From Candidatus Moranbacteria bacterium CG_4_9_14_3_um_filter_45_14 (GTDB taxonomy: Bacteria; Patescibacteriota; Minisyncoccia; Moranbacterales; UBA1568): DNA of 14,990 bases. Made by a program: the position numbers and the translations under genes. Below, one piece after another: positions 1 to 6,456 of the stretch. The stretch's first letter is position 1. Each line of letters starts with the position of its first letter. The DNA is taken from contig PFVP01000018.1 in the NCBI GenBank assembly GCA_002790675.1, positions 1-14,990 of the forward strand, given 5' to 3'. The notes under the pieces were generated by a model, which searched no databases, was not told the origin of the DNA, and worked only from the letters and a program-made list of their open reading frames with translations.

Positions 1-107
1 CCAAAAAATTCTTTTGGTTGTGAAATCTGAATGGTTGAGACTCTGTTTCAAGAGAGAGTGAAGGCACTTACGAGCGACGGTAATCAATTACATCGACTCC
101 ACACAGT

Positions 108-1028
108 TTAATTTCCTTTACGAATATAGTCATACGCTGAAAGAGCGGCGACCACTCCATCACCGGCAGAGATGTTGTTCTGTTTGTAAGGAGCATCTGT
201 GGCATCCCCCGTCGCAAAAATACCAGCTCTCGATGTCGCCTTGGTCCGATGATCGAGGATAATCTCCCCTCGTTCATTCAACTCAATCAGTCCTTTCACA
301 AATTCCGTGTTCGGTACCATTCCGATTTCTACAAAAACTCCGTTGACTTCCAGTGTTTTTTCCTCGCTTGTCACTTTGTCCGTGTAAACAACTCCGGTAA
401 CATTCGTTTCACCGAGGATCAATTGTGGCACGGCATTATACAGAACACTCACTTTTTCTGAAGCGAGAACTTTCTTCTGTGTTATTGGATCACCTTTCAA
501 GATTTCCGAACGGATCATAAGTGTGATATGAGATGCGTACGGGAGCAGATCTTCCACCGCTTCCAGCCCGGCATTGCCCCCACCTACCACAGCAACATTT
601 TTGTTGCGGAAAAACGGGGCATCGCACGTCGAACAGAAGACAACTCCCTTGCCGATGAACTTCTCTTCGCCTGGAATATCCAAATGACGATGCCGTCCGC
701 CTGTAGCGATGATGATGGTTTTTGTTTCATATTGCTTCCCATCGGAAACAGTCACGATGTAATGATTATCCTGTTCGACGACCTTCGTTGCTTTCACTCC
801 AGTAATGATTTCGATCCCCTCTTGCGCGCGTAAATGTTTTTCGAGCGACTGGGAAAATTCGAAACCCGGTATCGTCACTGTACCGATCCAATTCTCGATA
901 CTCGCCGACACAGCTGACTGACTCTGAAAATTTTCTGTCAAAAAAAGTGTCTTCATCTGCTTGCGAACTGAATACACTCCTGCTGCCACACCTCCTGGCC
1001 CCCCACCGATTATGATTACATCGTACAT
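108..1028 (-). CDS. trxB: Thioredoxin reductase-like FAD/NAD(P)H oxidoreductase, AhpF-reductase type
   Basis: A 306-residue flavoprotein disulfide reductase, expected to pass electrons from NAD(P)H via FAD and a redox-active disulfide to a thioredoxin or peroxiredoxin partner in the cytoplasm. Visible: the N-terminal FAD Rossmann motif GGGPGG (residues 8-13), the redox pair CSTC (132-135), a second nucleotide-binding motif GGGNAG (149-154) and the C-terminal FAD contact ATGD (272-275). Length fits low-molecular-weight thioredoxin reductase. The stretches VEIGMVPNTEF and APYKQ...AALSAYDYI resemble the C-terminal half of AhpF, but there is no N-terminal glutaredoxin-like domain. The usual NADPH-selecting HRR motif is replaced by MIRSEILKG (171-179), so NADH use is possible. 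The ATG at 1028 has a purine-rich AGAAAG just upstream. It follows the SDR gene after a hairpin, so it may be read through from the csoR unit or have its own weak promoter. Whether it is called trxB or an AhpF-like reductase is open. Confidence 0.9.
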   Translation of the reverse strand: MYDVIIIGGGPGGVAAGVYSVRKQMKTLFLTENFQSQSAVSASIENWIGTVTIPGFEFSQSLEKHLRAQEGIEIITGVKATKVVEQDNHYIVTVSDGKQYETKTIIIATGGRHRHLDIPGEEKFIGKGVVFCSTCDAPFFRNKNVAVVGGGNAGLEAVEDLLPYASHITLMIRSEILKGDPITQKKVLASEKVSVLYNAVPQLILGETNVTGVVYTDKVTSEEKTLEVNGVFVEIGMVPNTEFVKGLIELNERGEIILDHRTKATSRAGIFATGDATDAPYKQNNISAGDGVVAALSAYDYIRKGN

Positions 1029-1059
1029 ATTCTTTCTATTTTAAAAATAATTATCATTT

Positions 1060-1088
1060 AAAAAAGGTGGGTCCTCTTATGAAGACCC
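1060..1088 (-). terminator. Hairpin terminator after the SDR gene
   Basis: On the minus strand an imperfect hairpin (GGGTC/GACCC, one mismatch, then two more pairs around a four-base loop; 1069-1088) is followed by ACC and a run of six T (1060-1065). It starts 15 bases after the SDR stop codon, as expected for an intrinsic terminator of the csoR-SDR unit. The stem is short, so partial read-through into the trxB-like gene is possible. Confidence 0.6.
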
Positions 1089-1103
1089 AAAAAAATATTC
1101 CTC

Positions 1104-1904
1104 TTACTTCCGTGACGGATTGCGCCTCGGATAGCCCCCATCGATCTTAAACGTCGTTCCAGTAACGTATGAACAGGCATCTGTCATCACACCTGTTATG
1201 AACTTAGCCACCTCAATTGGTTCTCCTTGCCGAGACATATAGATGAAACCTACTTCACGATCCAACATACCTTCTGGCAATGTATCGTTCATACCAGTAT
1301 TGATCCAACCCGGAGCGATGCCAATGAAGCGAATCCCAAAAGAAGCATATTCTTCTGCCAAACTCACCACCAAGTTATCCAATGAACTTTTCGACATATC
1401 ATAGGCGAGTGATTGAGCCGAAAAGGAATTATCACCATTTGTCGATGAGATGATAACAAAAATTGCATCATGAATGCCTTTGGTTATCATACGTTCGGCA
1501 ATCACCTTGGTTGAAGCGACACACCCGCGAACATTGACCGAATAAACGCGGTCTACTTCTTCAAGTGTCAGATTCTGAAAAGGAGTATTTGGTGAAACAC
1601 CAATAGCATCGACGACACCGGTAATTTCCCGGCCGGCCTGAACGACAATAGCTTCAACTGTCGCTTCCATAGCTGACAGACTTGATCGATCAACTTGAGC
1701 GATGAAGGTCTGAATACCCAAGCCTTCGATTTCTTGTTTGAGCGCTTCGGCTGAGGCCCGATTCCCACCGTAACCGATAGTAATGATTTCGGCACCATTG
1801 ACGGCGAGCGCTCTCACAACTTCTGATCCGATACCGCCACTCCCGCCCAAAACGAGGATGTGATTCCCTGGTCGCATTTTGATAAGGTACTGTGACTTGT
1901 TCAT
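1104..1904 (-). CDS. Short-chain dehydrogenase/reductase (FabG-like SDR)
   Basis: A 266-residue classical SDR, a cytoplasmic NAD(P)(H)-dependent oxidoreductase of unknown substrate. Visible: the dinucleotide-binding glycine motif GGSGGIG (20-26), the active-site Asn in NVRG (124), the catalytic Ser in IISS (153/154), the YxxxK pair YDMSK (Tyr168, Lys172), the APGW loop (197-200) and a C-terminal KIDGGYPR typical of FabG-like proteins. The usual NNAG structural motif reads DAIG (99-102). Arg49 in YGGNR after the second strand hints at NADP(H), which is an inference. The ATG at 1904 has a good GGAG eight bases upstream. It lies 36 bases downstream of the CsoR-family gene and ends just before a hairpin terminator, so it is the likely regulated target of that repressor. 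It could be a 3-oxoacyl-ACP reductase or an aldehyde/carbonyl reductase; the sequence does not decide. Confidence 0.9.
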   Translation of the reverse strand: MNKSQYLIKMRPGNHILVLGGSGGIGSEVVRALAVNGAEIITIGYGGNRASAEALKQEIEGLGIQTFIAQVDRSSLSAMEATVEAIVVQAGREITGVVDAIGVSPNTPFQNLTLEEVDRVYSVNVRGCVASTKVIAERMITKGIHDAIFVIISSTNGDNSFSAQSLAYDMSKSSLDNLVVSLAEEYASFGIRFIGIAPGWINTGMNDTLPEGMLDREVGFIYMSRQGEPIEVAKFITGVMTDACSYVTGTTFKIDGGYPRRNPSRK

Positions 1905-1940
1905 ACTATTTTCTCCAATTGATTTATGTTGACGAAAGAA

Positions 1941-2198
1941 CTACTGCATTTTAAAAAGCGATTTGAGGTACGCCTCATCAATTTTCTTCTTGCCATCCCA
2001 CTTGCAGGCGATATCATCTTTCAAGAGTTCCACTCCGAGCATTGCGACCGCTTCACGGATGGCTGTGATCTGAGTGATGACCGAAAGACAATCTTTCTTC
2101 TCTTCTATCATATGACGCACACCTCTCAACTGTCCCTCGATACGCGCGATACGCGAAAGAATAGGCGATGCCTTTCCTGCTTTTTTGGTGGCTGTCAT
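1941..2198 (-). CDS. CsoR/FrmR-family (DUF156) transcriptional repressor
   Basis: An 85-residue all-helical repressor of the CsoR/RcnR/FrmR/CstR family, which binds operators as a tetramer and leaves DNA on binding Cu(I), Ni(II), formaldehyde or persulfide, depending on the subclass. The family signature is clear: SRIARIEGQLRGVRHMIE (15-32), then DCLSVITQITAIREAV. The invariant ligand Cys is Cys37. The residue 25 positions on, His in CsoR, FrmR and RcnR, is Asp62, and the +29 CsoR Cys is Lys66, with a Cys one place earlier (Cys65). The inducer therefore cannot be assigned. The ATG at 2198 has no clear Shine-Dalgarno and sits about 28 bases after the predicted transcription start. A palindrome overlapping its promoter suggests autoregulation. 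First gene of a unit with the SDR. Confidence 0.9.
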   Translation of the reverse strand: MTATKKAGKASPILSRIARIEGQLRGVRHMIEEKKDCLSVITQITAIREAVAMLGVELLKDDIACKWDGKKKIDEAYLKSLFKMQ

Positions 2199-2215
2199 AC
2201 CGATAGAATGAAAAA

Positions 2216-2236
2216 ATATACCCTACACTGGTATAT
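2216..2236 (-). promoter_or_regulatory. Palindromic operator candidate for the CsoR-family repressor
   Basis: A 21-base perfect inverted repeat: arms ATATACC and GGTATAT (7 bases each) around a 7-base spacer. It overlaps the -10 hexamer and the expected start site of the csoR promoter, where a bound repressor would block polymerase. The ATACC...GGTAT outline matches the general form of CsoR-family operators. Binding by the adjacent gene product is inferred. Confidence 0.6.
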
Positions 2237-2261
2237 TACATCGTCTCTCCCAAGATGTCAA
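2233..2261 (-). promoter_or_regulatory. Sigma-70-type promoter of the csoR-SDR unit
   Basis: On the minus strand a consensus -35 TTGACA (2256-2261) is followed by a 17-base spacer and a near-consensus -10 TAATAT (2233-2238). The predicted start is near 2226, giving a leader of about 28 bases before the ATG at 2198. It lies in the only space between the murD stop codon and csoR, and is the strongest promoter match in the window. Confidence 0.8.
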
Positions 2262-2270
2262 TGATTCAAG

Positions 2271-2290
2271 AAAAACAGCTTCTACCGAAG
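2271..2290 (-). terminator. Weak hairpin plus T-run after murD
   Basis: Minus strand: CTTC-GGTA-GAAG (2279-2290), then CTG and five T (2271-2275), eight bases after the murD stop. The stem is only four pairs, so it is a weak intrinsic terminator at best. Its position before the csoR promoter fits the end of the long upstream unit. Confidence 0.35.
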
Positions 2291-2298
2291 AAAATACA

Positions 2299-3717
2299 TC
2301 ACAACCCTTCTACCGCCTTACGGAATTGCTCACCACGATCGAATTCATTCCTGAAAATCCCAAAACTCGTCGCACCCGGAGAAAGGAGGATGACGTCTCC
2401 TGGATGAGCACTGCGTGAAGCCATCTCCACTGCTTTCGCCATAGTTTCCACGACAGCTATCGGTCGATTTCTCTCTAATTCCGGGAACTGTCCCCGAAGC
2501 GCTATGATTAATTTCTCAGTGGCGCTTCCCTTAAGAAGAATCAGTCCTTTCGAACGGTTCAGTATCTCCTCTGCCAATGAATCGAATCGCAGATTCTTAT
2601 CGCTCCCTCCTGCAATGAGAATGACCGGTTCAGAAAACGAGCGCAGTGCGGCGATAGTCGCTTCCGGAATAGTGGCAGTCGTATCGTCGTAATAGCATAC
2701 GCCATTCTTTTCCCGTATCATTTCGAGACGATGCTCTACTCCAGGAAAACTCTTGATCCCGCTTCTCGCCTGTTCCACGGACAATCCAAAGGCCAAACCA
2801 GCAAGCGCGGCAGCCAAGACGTTTCCGATATTGTGTTCTCCTTTGAGGGGTATCTGTTCGAGAGGGATAAGAACGCTCTGTTTCCCATTCTGACGGACAA
2901 AAAGTGTTTCATCTTCCCGCCAGACACCATCACCGTAGGCTTCGTCACTCGATCCAAACCAGACAATCTGACCGGGCGCGTCTTGCACGAGATTGCGAAC
3001 AACTTCATTTTCGGCATTGGCGATCACTCTGTCGTTCTCCTTCTGAAAAAGAAAAATATTCCTTTTATCAGCTGCATAGCTCTCCATCGATTTATAGTAA
3101 TTGAGATGATCGGGATAGAGATTAGTAAAAACCGCTATATGCGGACTTTTCTTGATATATTTCAATGCGGAAAGACGCCACGAAGAAAGTTCGAAAACAA
3201 CGATGCTCTCGGATGTAATCGTACTCAGCAGTGGAAGAACGCCGATTTGACCGATACCGACCCGCACTACTTTCTTTCCGGATTTTTCCAATATGTGCGC
3301 GATCAATGTCGCTGTCGTCGTTTTGCCTTTTGTCCCAGTCACTCCGATAATCGGCGCTTTGCAGAGAGAAAAGAAGATACTCGAGTCCATTACGACCGGA
3401 ACAGTATTTTTTTCTGCCAACTTCACATACTCATTGGTCCATGGAATCACCGGATTTTTGATGACCATATCCGCACGCACAAAATCCTCCGGCCGATGCT
3501 GTCCGAGGATATACGTCACATTCTTGTATTTCGTCAATTTCTCCAAAGCAGACCCGAGTTCTTCACGCGACTTTATATCAGTCACAATCACTTCGCGCGC
3601 TCCCTGCTCTATGAGGAATTTCACCGTTCCGATACCACCCATATTCATTCCCAGACCGAACACGGTGATACGTTTATTATTGAAAAAAGATTCCTGAATC
3701 ATATATACGCTTACCAT
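2299..3717 (-). CDS. murD: UDP-N-acetylmuramoyl-alanine--glutamate ligase (MurD-type Mur ligase)
   Basis: A 472-residue Mur ligase that would add glutamate to UDP-MurNAc-L-Ala using ATP, a cytoplasmic step of peptidoglycan synthesis. The N-terminal Rossmann-like domain (about 15-115) has GLGMNMGGIG. The central ATPase domain has the P-loop GTKGKTT (128-134), ELSS (177-179 region), the metal/phosphate His in YPDHL (204) and the Lys position that is carbamylated in E. coli MurD (AADKRNIF, Lys218). The C-terminal domain has EHRLE (329-332), DDTTATIPEAT (344-354), AGGSDKN (Lys374) and LLSPGATSFG (445-453). Against E. coli MurD the DSKATN loop keeps the Thr but has Thr for Lys and Ile for Asn. The chosen ATG overlaps the upstream stop by seven bases; the next ATG (3702) has GGTAAG before it and is a real alternative. 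Last gene of the long unit, after the amidohydrolase. MurD is most likely; a MurD2-like specificity cannot be excluded. Confidence 0.88.
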   Translation of the reverse strand: MVSVYMIQESFFNNKRITVFGLGMNMGGIGTVKFLIEQGAREVIVTDIKSREELGSALEKLTKYKNVTYILGQHRPEDFVRADMVIKNPVIPWTNEYVKLAEKNTVPVVMDSSIFFSLCKAPIIGVTGTKGKTTTATLIAHILEKSGKKVVRVGIGQIGVLPLLSTITSESIVVFELSSWRLSALKYIKKSPHIAVFTNLYPDHLNYYKSMESYAADKRNIFLFQKENDRVIANAENEVVRNLVQDAPGQIVWFGSSDEAYGDGVWREDETLFVRQNGKQSVLIPLEQIPLKGEHNIGNVLAAALAGLAFGLSVEQARSGIKSFPGVEHRLEMIREKNGVCYYDDTTATIPEATIAALRSFSEPVILIAGGSDKNLRFDSLAEEILNRSKGLILLKGSATEKLIIALRGQFPELERNRPIAVVETMAKAVEMASRSAHPGDVILLSPGATSFGIFRNEFDRGEQFRKAVEGL

Positions 3718-5306
3718 TCAAACCAACCCTTGCTCTTTTCGAGCACTACGCCATATCGTTCATCAGATGAGAGTGTGCCATCTTCGATAGCAAAAAATCC
3801 ATTGACGATAACGAAAGACATACCAGCCGCGTATTGATAGGGGTCTTCCATAGTGGCGCGATCAGTGATCGTCTCCGGCTGAAACACCACTATATCAGCG
3901 AAATATCCCTGTTGCAAGAGCCCTCTTTTTTCAAGTTGAAATTTGACAGCCGGCTTGCCACTCATCTTGTGCACCGCTTCTTCCCAACTCAAGGCTTTTT
4001 GTTTACGTACATATTCAGAAAACACTTTCGGAAAGGTGCCAAAATTACGCGGGTGAACCAATTCTCCTGTCTTCGCATGCGTTATCGAATATCCAGCACC
4101 GTTACTGCTGATGATCGAAAATGGGTGTTGAATAGCTTTCAAAACATTCTTTTCTGAAAGAGCTTCGAAAGAGACGATAGCCTGACCCTGACTGGCAATG
4201 AGAAAATCCAAAACAGTCTCTTCCGGAGATTTCCCTTGCAGGACAGCAATATCTGAAATTCTCCGCCGAGACAACATCTTGCTCAGATGCGATGATGAAA
4301 TGAGAATTTGCGAATAGTCTATCTCGTTTTGATGCATATCACGAAGCACGGTATTTCTTACTCCAACATCTTTCAAACGTTCAAGCATCATTTTCCGTCC
4401 TTCCGCTGTTATCCATTCCGGTAAGAGCGTATACAAGACTGATCCTGTCATGGTATATGGGTACACATCGAACGTGATCTTTATTTCATCGAGAGCTGCT
4501 GTCTCTATGAGGTTGAAGACTTCATCCATCAAGTGCCAGTTATTCTTCCCGACAGCTTTGAGATGTGAAATATGAAGCGGTATGTCGGCATCACGGGCGA
4601 CGAGAATGGCTTCTTCCACCGATTTGACAAGACCTTCCCCTTCATCACGCACATACGTCGCATACACCCCGCCGAGAGACACCGCCGTTTTCGCGAGCGT
4701 GGCGAGTTCTCGCGTCCTCGCTCCGCGCGCATGCGTATACACGAGTCCGGTAGACAATCCGATAGCACCTTCCTTCATACTTTTCTTTAACATTTTCTGC
4801 ATCACCTCAATTTCATCAGGTGTAATCGTACGAGTTTTATCCTGCATAGCACCGCGACGGATCGTACCGTGTCCCACAAGAGTGGCGAAATTGACCGCCA
4901 ATCGACGCCGTTTCACTTCTTGTAAAAAATCCTCCATCGAAAGCCAGTTGAAATTGATCTTCTCTACGTCAGTCCATTTTTGGATGGAACGGATAATATC
5001 CAGATTCGCAAGCGGGGCAAGCGATGCCCCGGAATTTCCACCGATGATAGTAGTCACACCCTGATAGAGGAGACTTTCCATACCAGGCTCCGTAAAAAGT
5101 TGCCAATACGTATCAGAATGATTATTGACATCGATGAATCCAGGGGCGACATATTGTCCTTGTGCATCTATCACCCTGCGTGCCTCAGTATTCGCCAAAT
5201 CACCGATGAGTGCAATACGGCCTTCTTTTATGGCGATATCAGAACGATACATCGGACGACCACTGCCGTCGATGATCATTCCATTTTTTATCACGATATC
5301 ATACAT
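3711..5306 (-). CDS. N-acyl-D-amino-acid deacylase-like amidohydrolase with degraded metal site
   Basis: A 531-residue amidohydrolase-superfamily protein matching the D-aminoacylase family along its whole length: an N-terminal beta-sandwich start, APGFID (54-59), a TIM-barrel with ATYVRDEGE (216-224), LHISHLKAVGK (244-254), DVYPY (280-284), HPRNFGTFPK (418-427), and the C-terminal FADIVVF (469-475) typical of dihydroorotase/D-aminoacylase relatives. Active enzymes hydrolyse N-acyl-D-amino acids. Compared with the Alcaligenes enzyme, recalled from memory, the first His of HxH is Asn61, the bridging Cys is Ser92, one metal His is Tyr218 and the catalytic Asp is Asn402; only His63 and His248 remain. 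Lys250 and Tyr190, at substrate-binding positions, are kept. Activity is therefore uncertain. The ATG at 5306 has GGAAGG almost touching it. Its 3' end overlaps murD by seven bases, suggesting coupled translation and a link to D-amino acid or cell-wall metabolism. Confidence 0.82.
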   Translation of the reverse strand: MYDIVIKNGMIIDGSGRPMYRSDIAIKEGRIALIGDLANTEARRVIDAQGQYVAPGFIDVNNHSDTYWQLFTEPGMESLLYQGVTTIIGGNSGASLAPLANLDIIRSIQKWTDVEKINFNWLSMEDFLQEVKRRRLAVNFATLVGHGTIRRGAMQDKTRTITPDEIEVMQKMLKKSMKEGAIGLSTGLVYTHARGARTRELATLAKTAVSLGGVYATYVRDEGEGLVKSVEEAILVARDADIPLHISHLKAVGKNNWHLMDEVFNLIETAALDEIKITFDVYPYTMTGSVLYTLLPEWITAEGRKMMLERLKDVGVRNTVLRDMHQNEIDYSQILISSSHLSKMLSRRRISDIAVLQGKSPEETVLDFLIASQGQAIVSFEALSEKNVLKAIQHPFSIISSNGAGYSITHAKTGELVHPRNFGTFPKVFSEYVRKQKALSWEEAVHKMSGKPAVKFQLEKRGLLQQGYFADIVVFQPETITDRATMEDPYQYAAGMSFVIVNGFFAIEDGTLSSDERYGVVLEKSKGWFEW

Positions 5307-5331
5307 ACCTTCCGCGTATCTATTGAAGAAC

Positions 5332-6438
5332 TTACCTTTCTTTCTTCGGTTCGATCATCTCATTGACCTGAAGCATAAATTGTTTGTCCTGCTGGAGCAC
5401 TTTCGGAACAATAGCCATAATGTCTACTGCCTCTTTGAGATTCTTTACTTTCTCTAATACCGATTCTTTCGCTCGAGTAAGTATTTCATCATAATCCGCC
5501 ATAGCAGGCTGGATGAATCTGATATTGCGATAATCCCGTTTCACGGCTACCAAAAGCACTTTCGATGTCCTGGCTCCAGGCAACATCTCAACGAGAGGAT
5601 TCCCAGAATTACGTGGATTATCGAGAGAAGCGATACGAAGATTGAAATCTTCATCATGCTTGAGTGTCTCATTGTCCGCATAATGCATAGCATAAGCAGG
5701 ATCTATTTCCGCTACCTTGAGCATAAAGGCTTTATTCTTTCTGGCGCTAGTCGGCATCCCCTGGAGAAACTCTCCTAAAGAGCCGACATTGCCTCGTAGC
5801 TGATTCAGATACGTCTGAAATTCGCTGTTTTCTTCAATCCCGTCATCATTTATTTTCTCCATCCCGCGATCGTCCCCGACAGAAACCTTTATCTTTCGTT
5901 CGGTATTCAAAGTCGCCTCGGCTGTCTTTTCATCCAATACGACTCTCTTCTTCTCTTCAGAAATGACTGTCGGCAATTCTTTTTCTGGAGCATCCTGTTC
6001 GAGAGAGGTTTCTCTCGCCGTTTGCAGAGGTGGATGGATCACTGACGCACTTTTTTCTTCCTTTGGAACGATTTTTTTTTCCAATGCTTCCAGTTCCTGT
6101 TCCAATATTTTCCGCTGTGCAATCAGATTCAAGAGATCGTCATCTCGTTTATCAGGAGAAATAGATTTGTTCAGCTCATCAATTTTTTGTACTATAATCG
6201 CTTTCTTCTCTTCCACCTTTTTCAGATTTTCTGCCTCTTCTTTTTCTTGTTCCAAACGAATAGCCTCTTCTTTTTGTTTTTTTTCATATTCCTGTTTTCT
6301 CTCGAAAAGACGCTTACGTTCAGCCAAAAAATGGAGGATTTCATCGTCCGAAAGCGCGCCAAACCGCATCTCGGCGATTTCTTGCAATCGCTTCTTATTC
6401 TCTTCAGGATCATTCTGTGTCTGTGTTGTTTTTACCAT
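5332..6438 (-). CDS. Unrecognised coiled-coil protein with a repetitive helical C-terminal region
   Basis: I do not recognise this 368-residue protein. Residues about 10-125 are highly charged (Lys/Glu-rich, heptad-like), typical of a long coiled coil. Residues about 126-205 form a Pro/Glu/Lys-rich linker. Residues 206-365 look globular and helical, with a loose recurring pattern: RKNKAFMLKVAEID (233-246), KHDEDFNLRIASLD (260-273), RTSKVLLVAVKRD (290-302) and LQQDKQFMLQVNEMI (348-362). This is reminiscent of DUF4116-type repeats, a weak impression only. There is no signal peptide, membrane segment or cysteine, so it is probably cytoplasmic. The ATG at 6438 has GGAAG upstream. It lies 18 bases after gap and 25 before the amidohydrolase, inside the long unit. 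A structural or scaffold role is possible but is a guess. A nine-A run (6072-6080) lies in the coiled-coil part. Confidence 0.8.
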   Translation of the reverse strand: MVKTTQTQNDPEENKKRLQEIAEMRFGALSDDEILHFLAERKRLFERKQEYEKKQKEEAIRLEQEKEEAENLKKVEEKKAIIVQKIDELNKSISPDKRDDDLLNLIAQRKILEQELEALEKKIVPKEEKSASVIHPPLQTARETSLEQDAPEKELPTVISEEKKRVVLDEKTAEATLNTERKIKVSVGDDRGMEKINDDGIEENSEFQTYLNQLRGNVGSLGEFLQGMPTSARKNKAFMLKVAEIDPAYAMHYADNETLKHDEDFNLRIASLDNPRNSGNPLVEMLPGARTSKVLLVAVKRDYRNIRFIQPAMADYDEILTRAKESVLEKVKNLKEAVDIMAIVPKVLQQDKQFMLQVNEMIEPKKER

Positions 6439-6456
6439 ACTGCTTCCGAAAATAGA

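Noticed and set aside
1..107. CCAAAA/TTTTGG stem at 1-17 and the region after trxB
   Set aside because: The stem is A/T-rich with a five-base loop and its downstream context is cut off by the window edge; no gene, tRNA or convincing terminator could be supported in 1-107.
1941..2198. Copper-resistance operon call based on the CsoR-family gene
   Set aside because: No copA, copZ or other metal gene is present and the CsoR ligand set is not conserved.
2731..3837. Long open frame on the plus strand (368 codons) opposite murD and the end of the amidohydrolase gene
   Set aside because: It is antisense to a clear murD, has no recognisable domain, and its composition (rich in Arg, His, Phe, Ser) is that of a reading-frame shadow.
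6072..6080. Nine-A run in the coiled-coil gene as a programmed slippage site
   Set aside because: The frame continues normally through it, no alternative product with a recognisable domain is visible, and Lys-rich coiled coils readily contain such runs.
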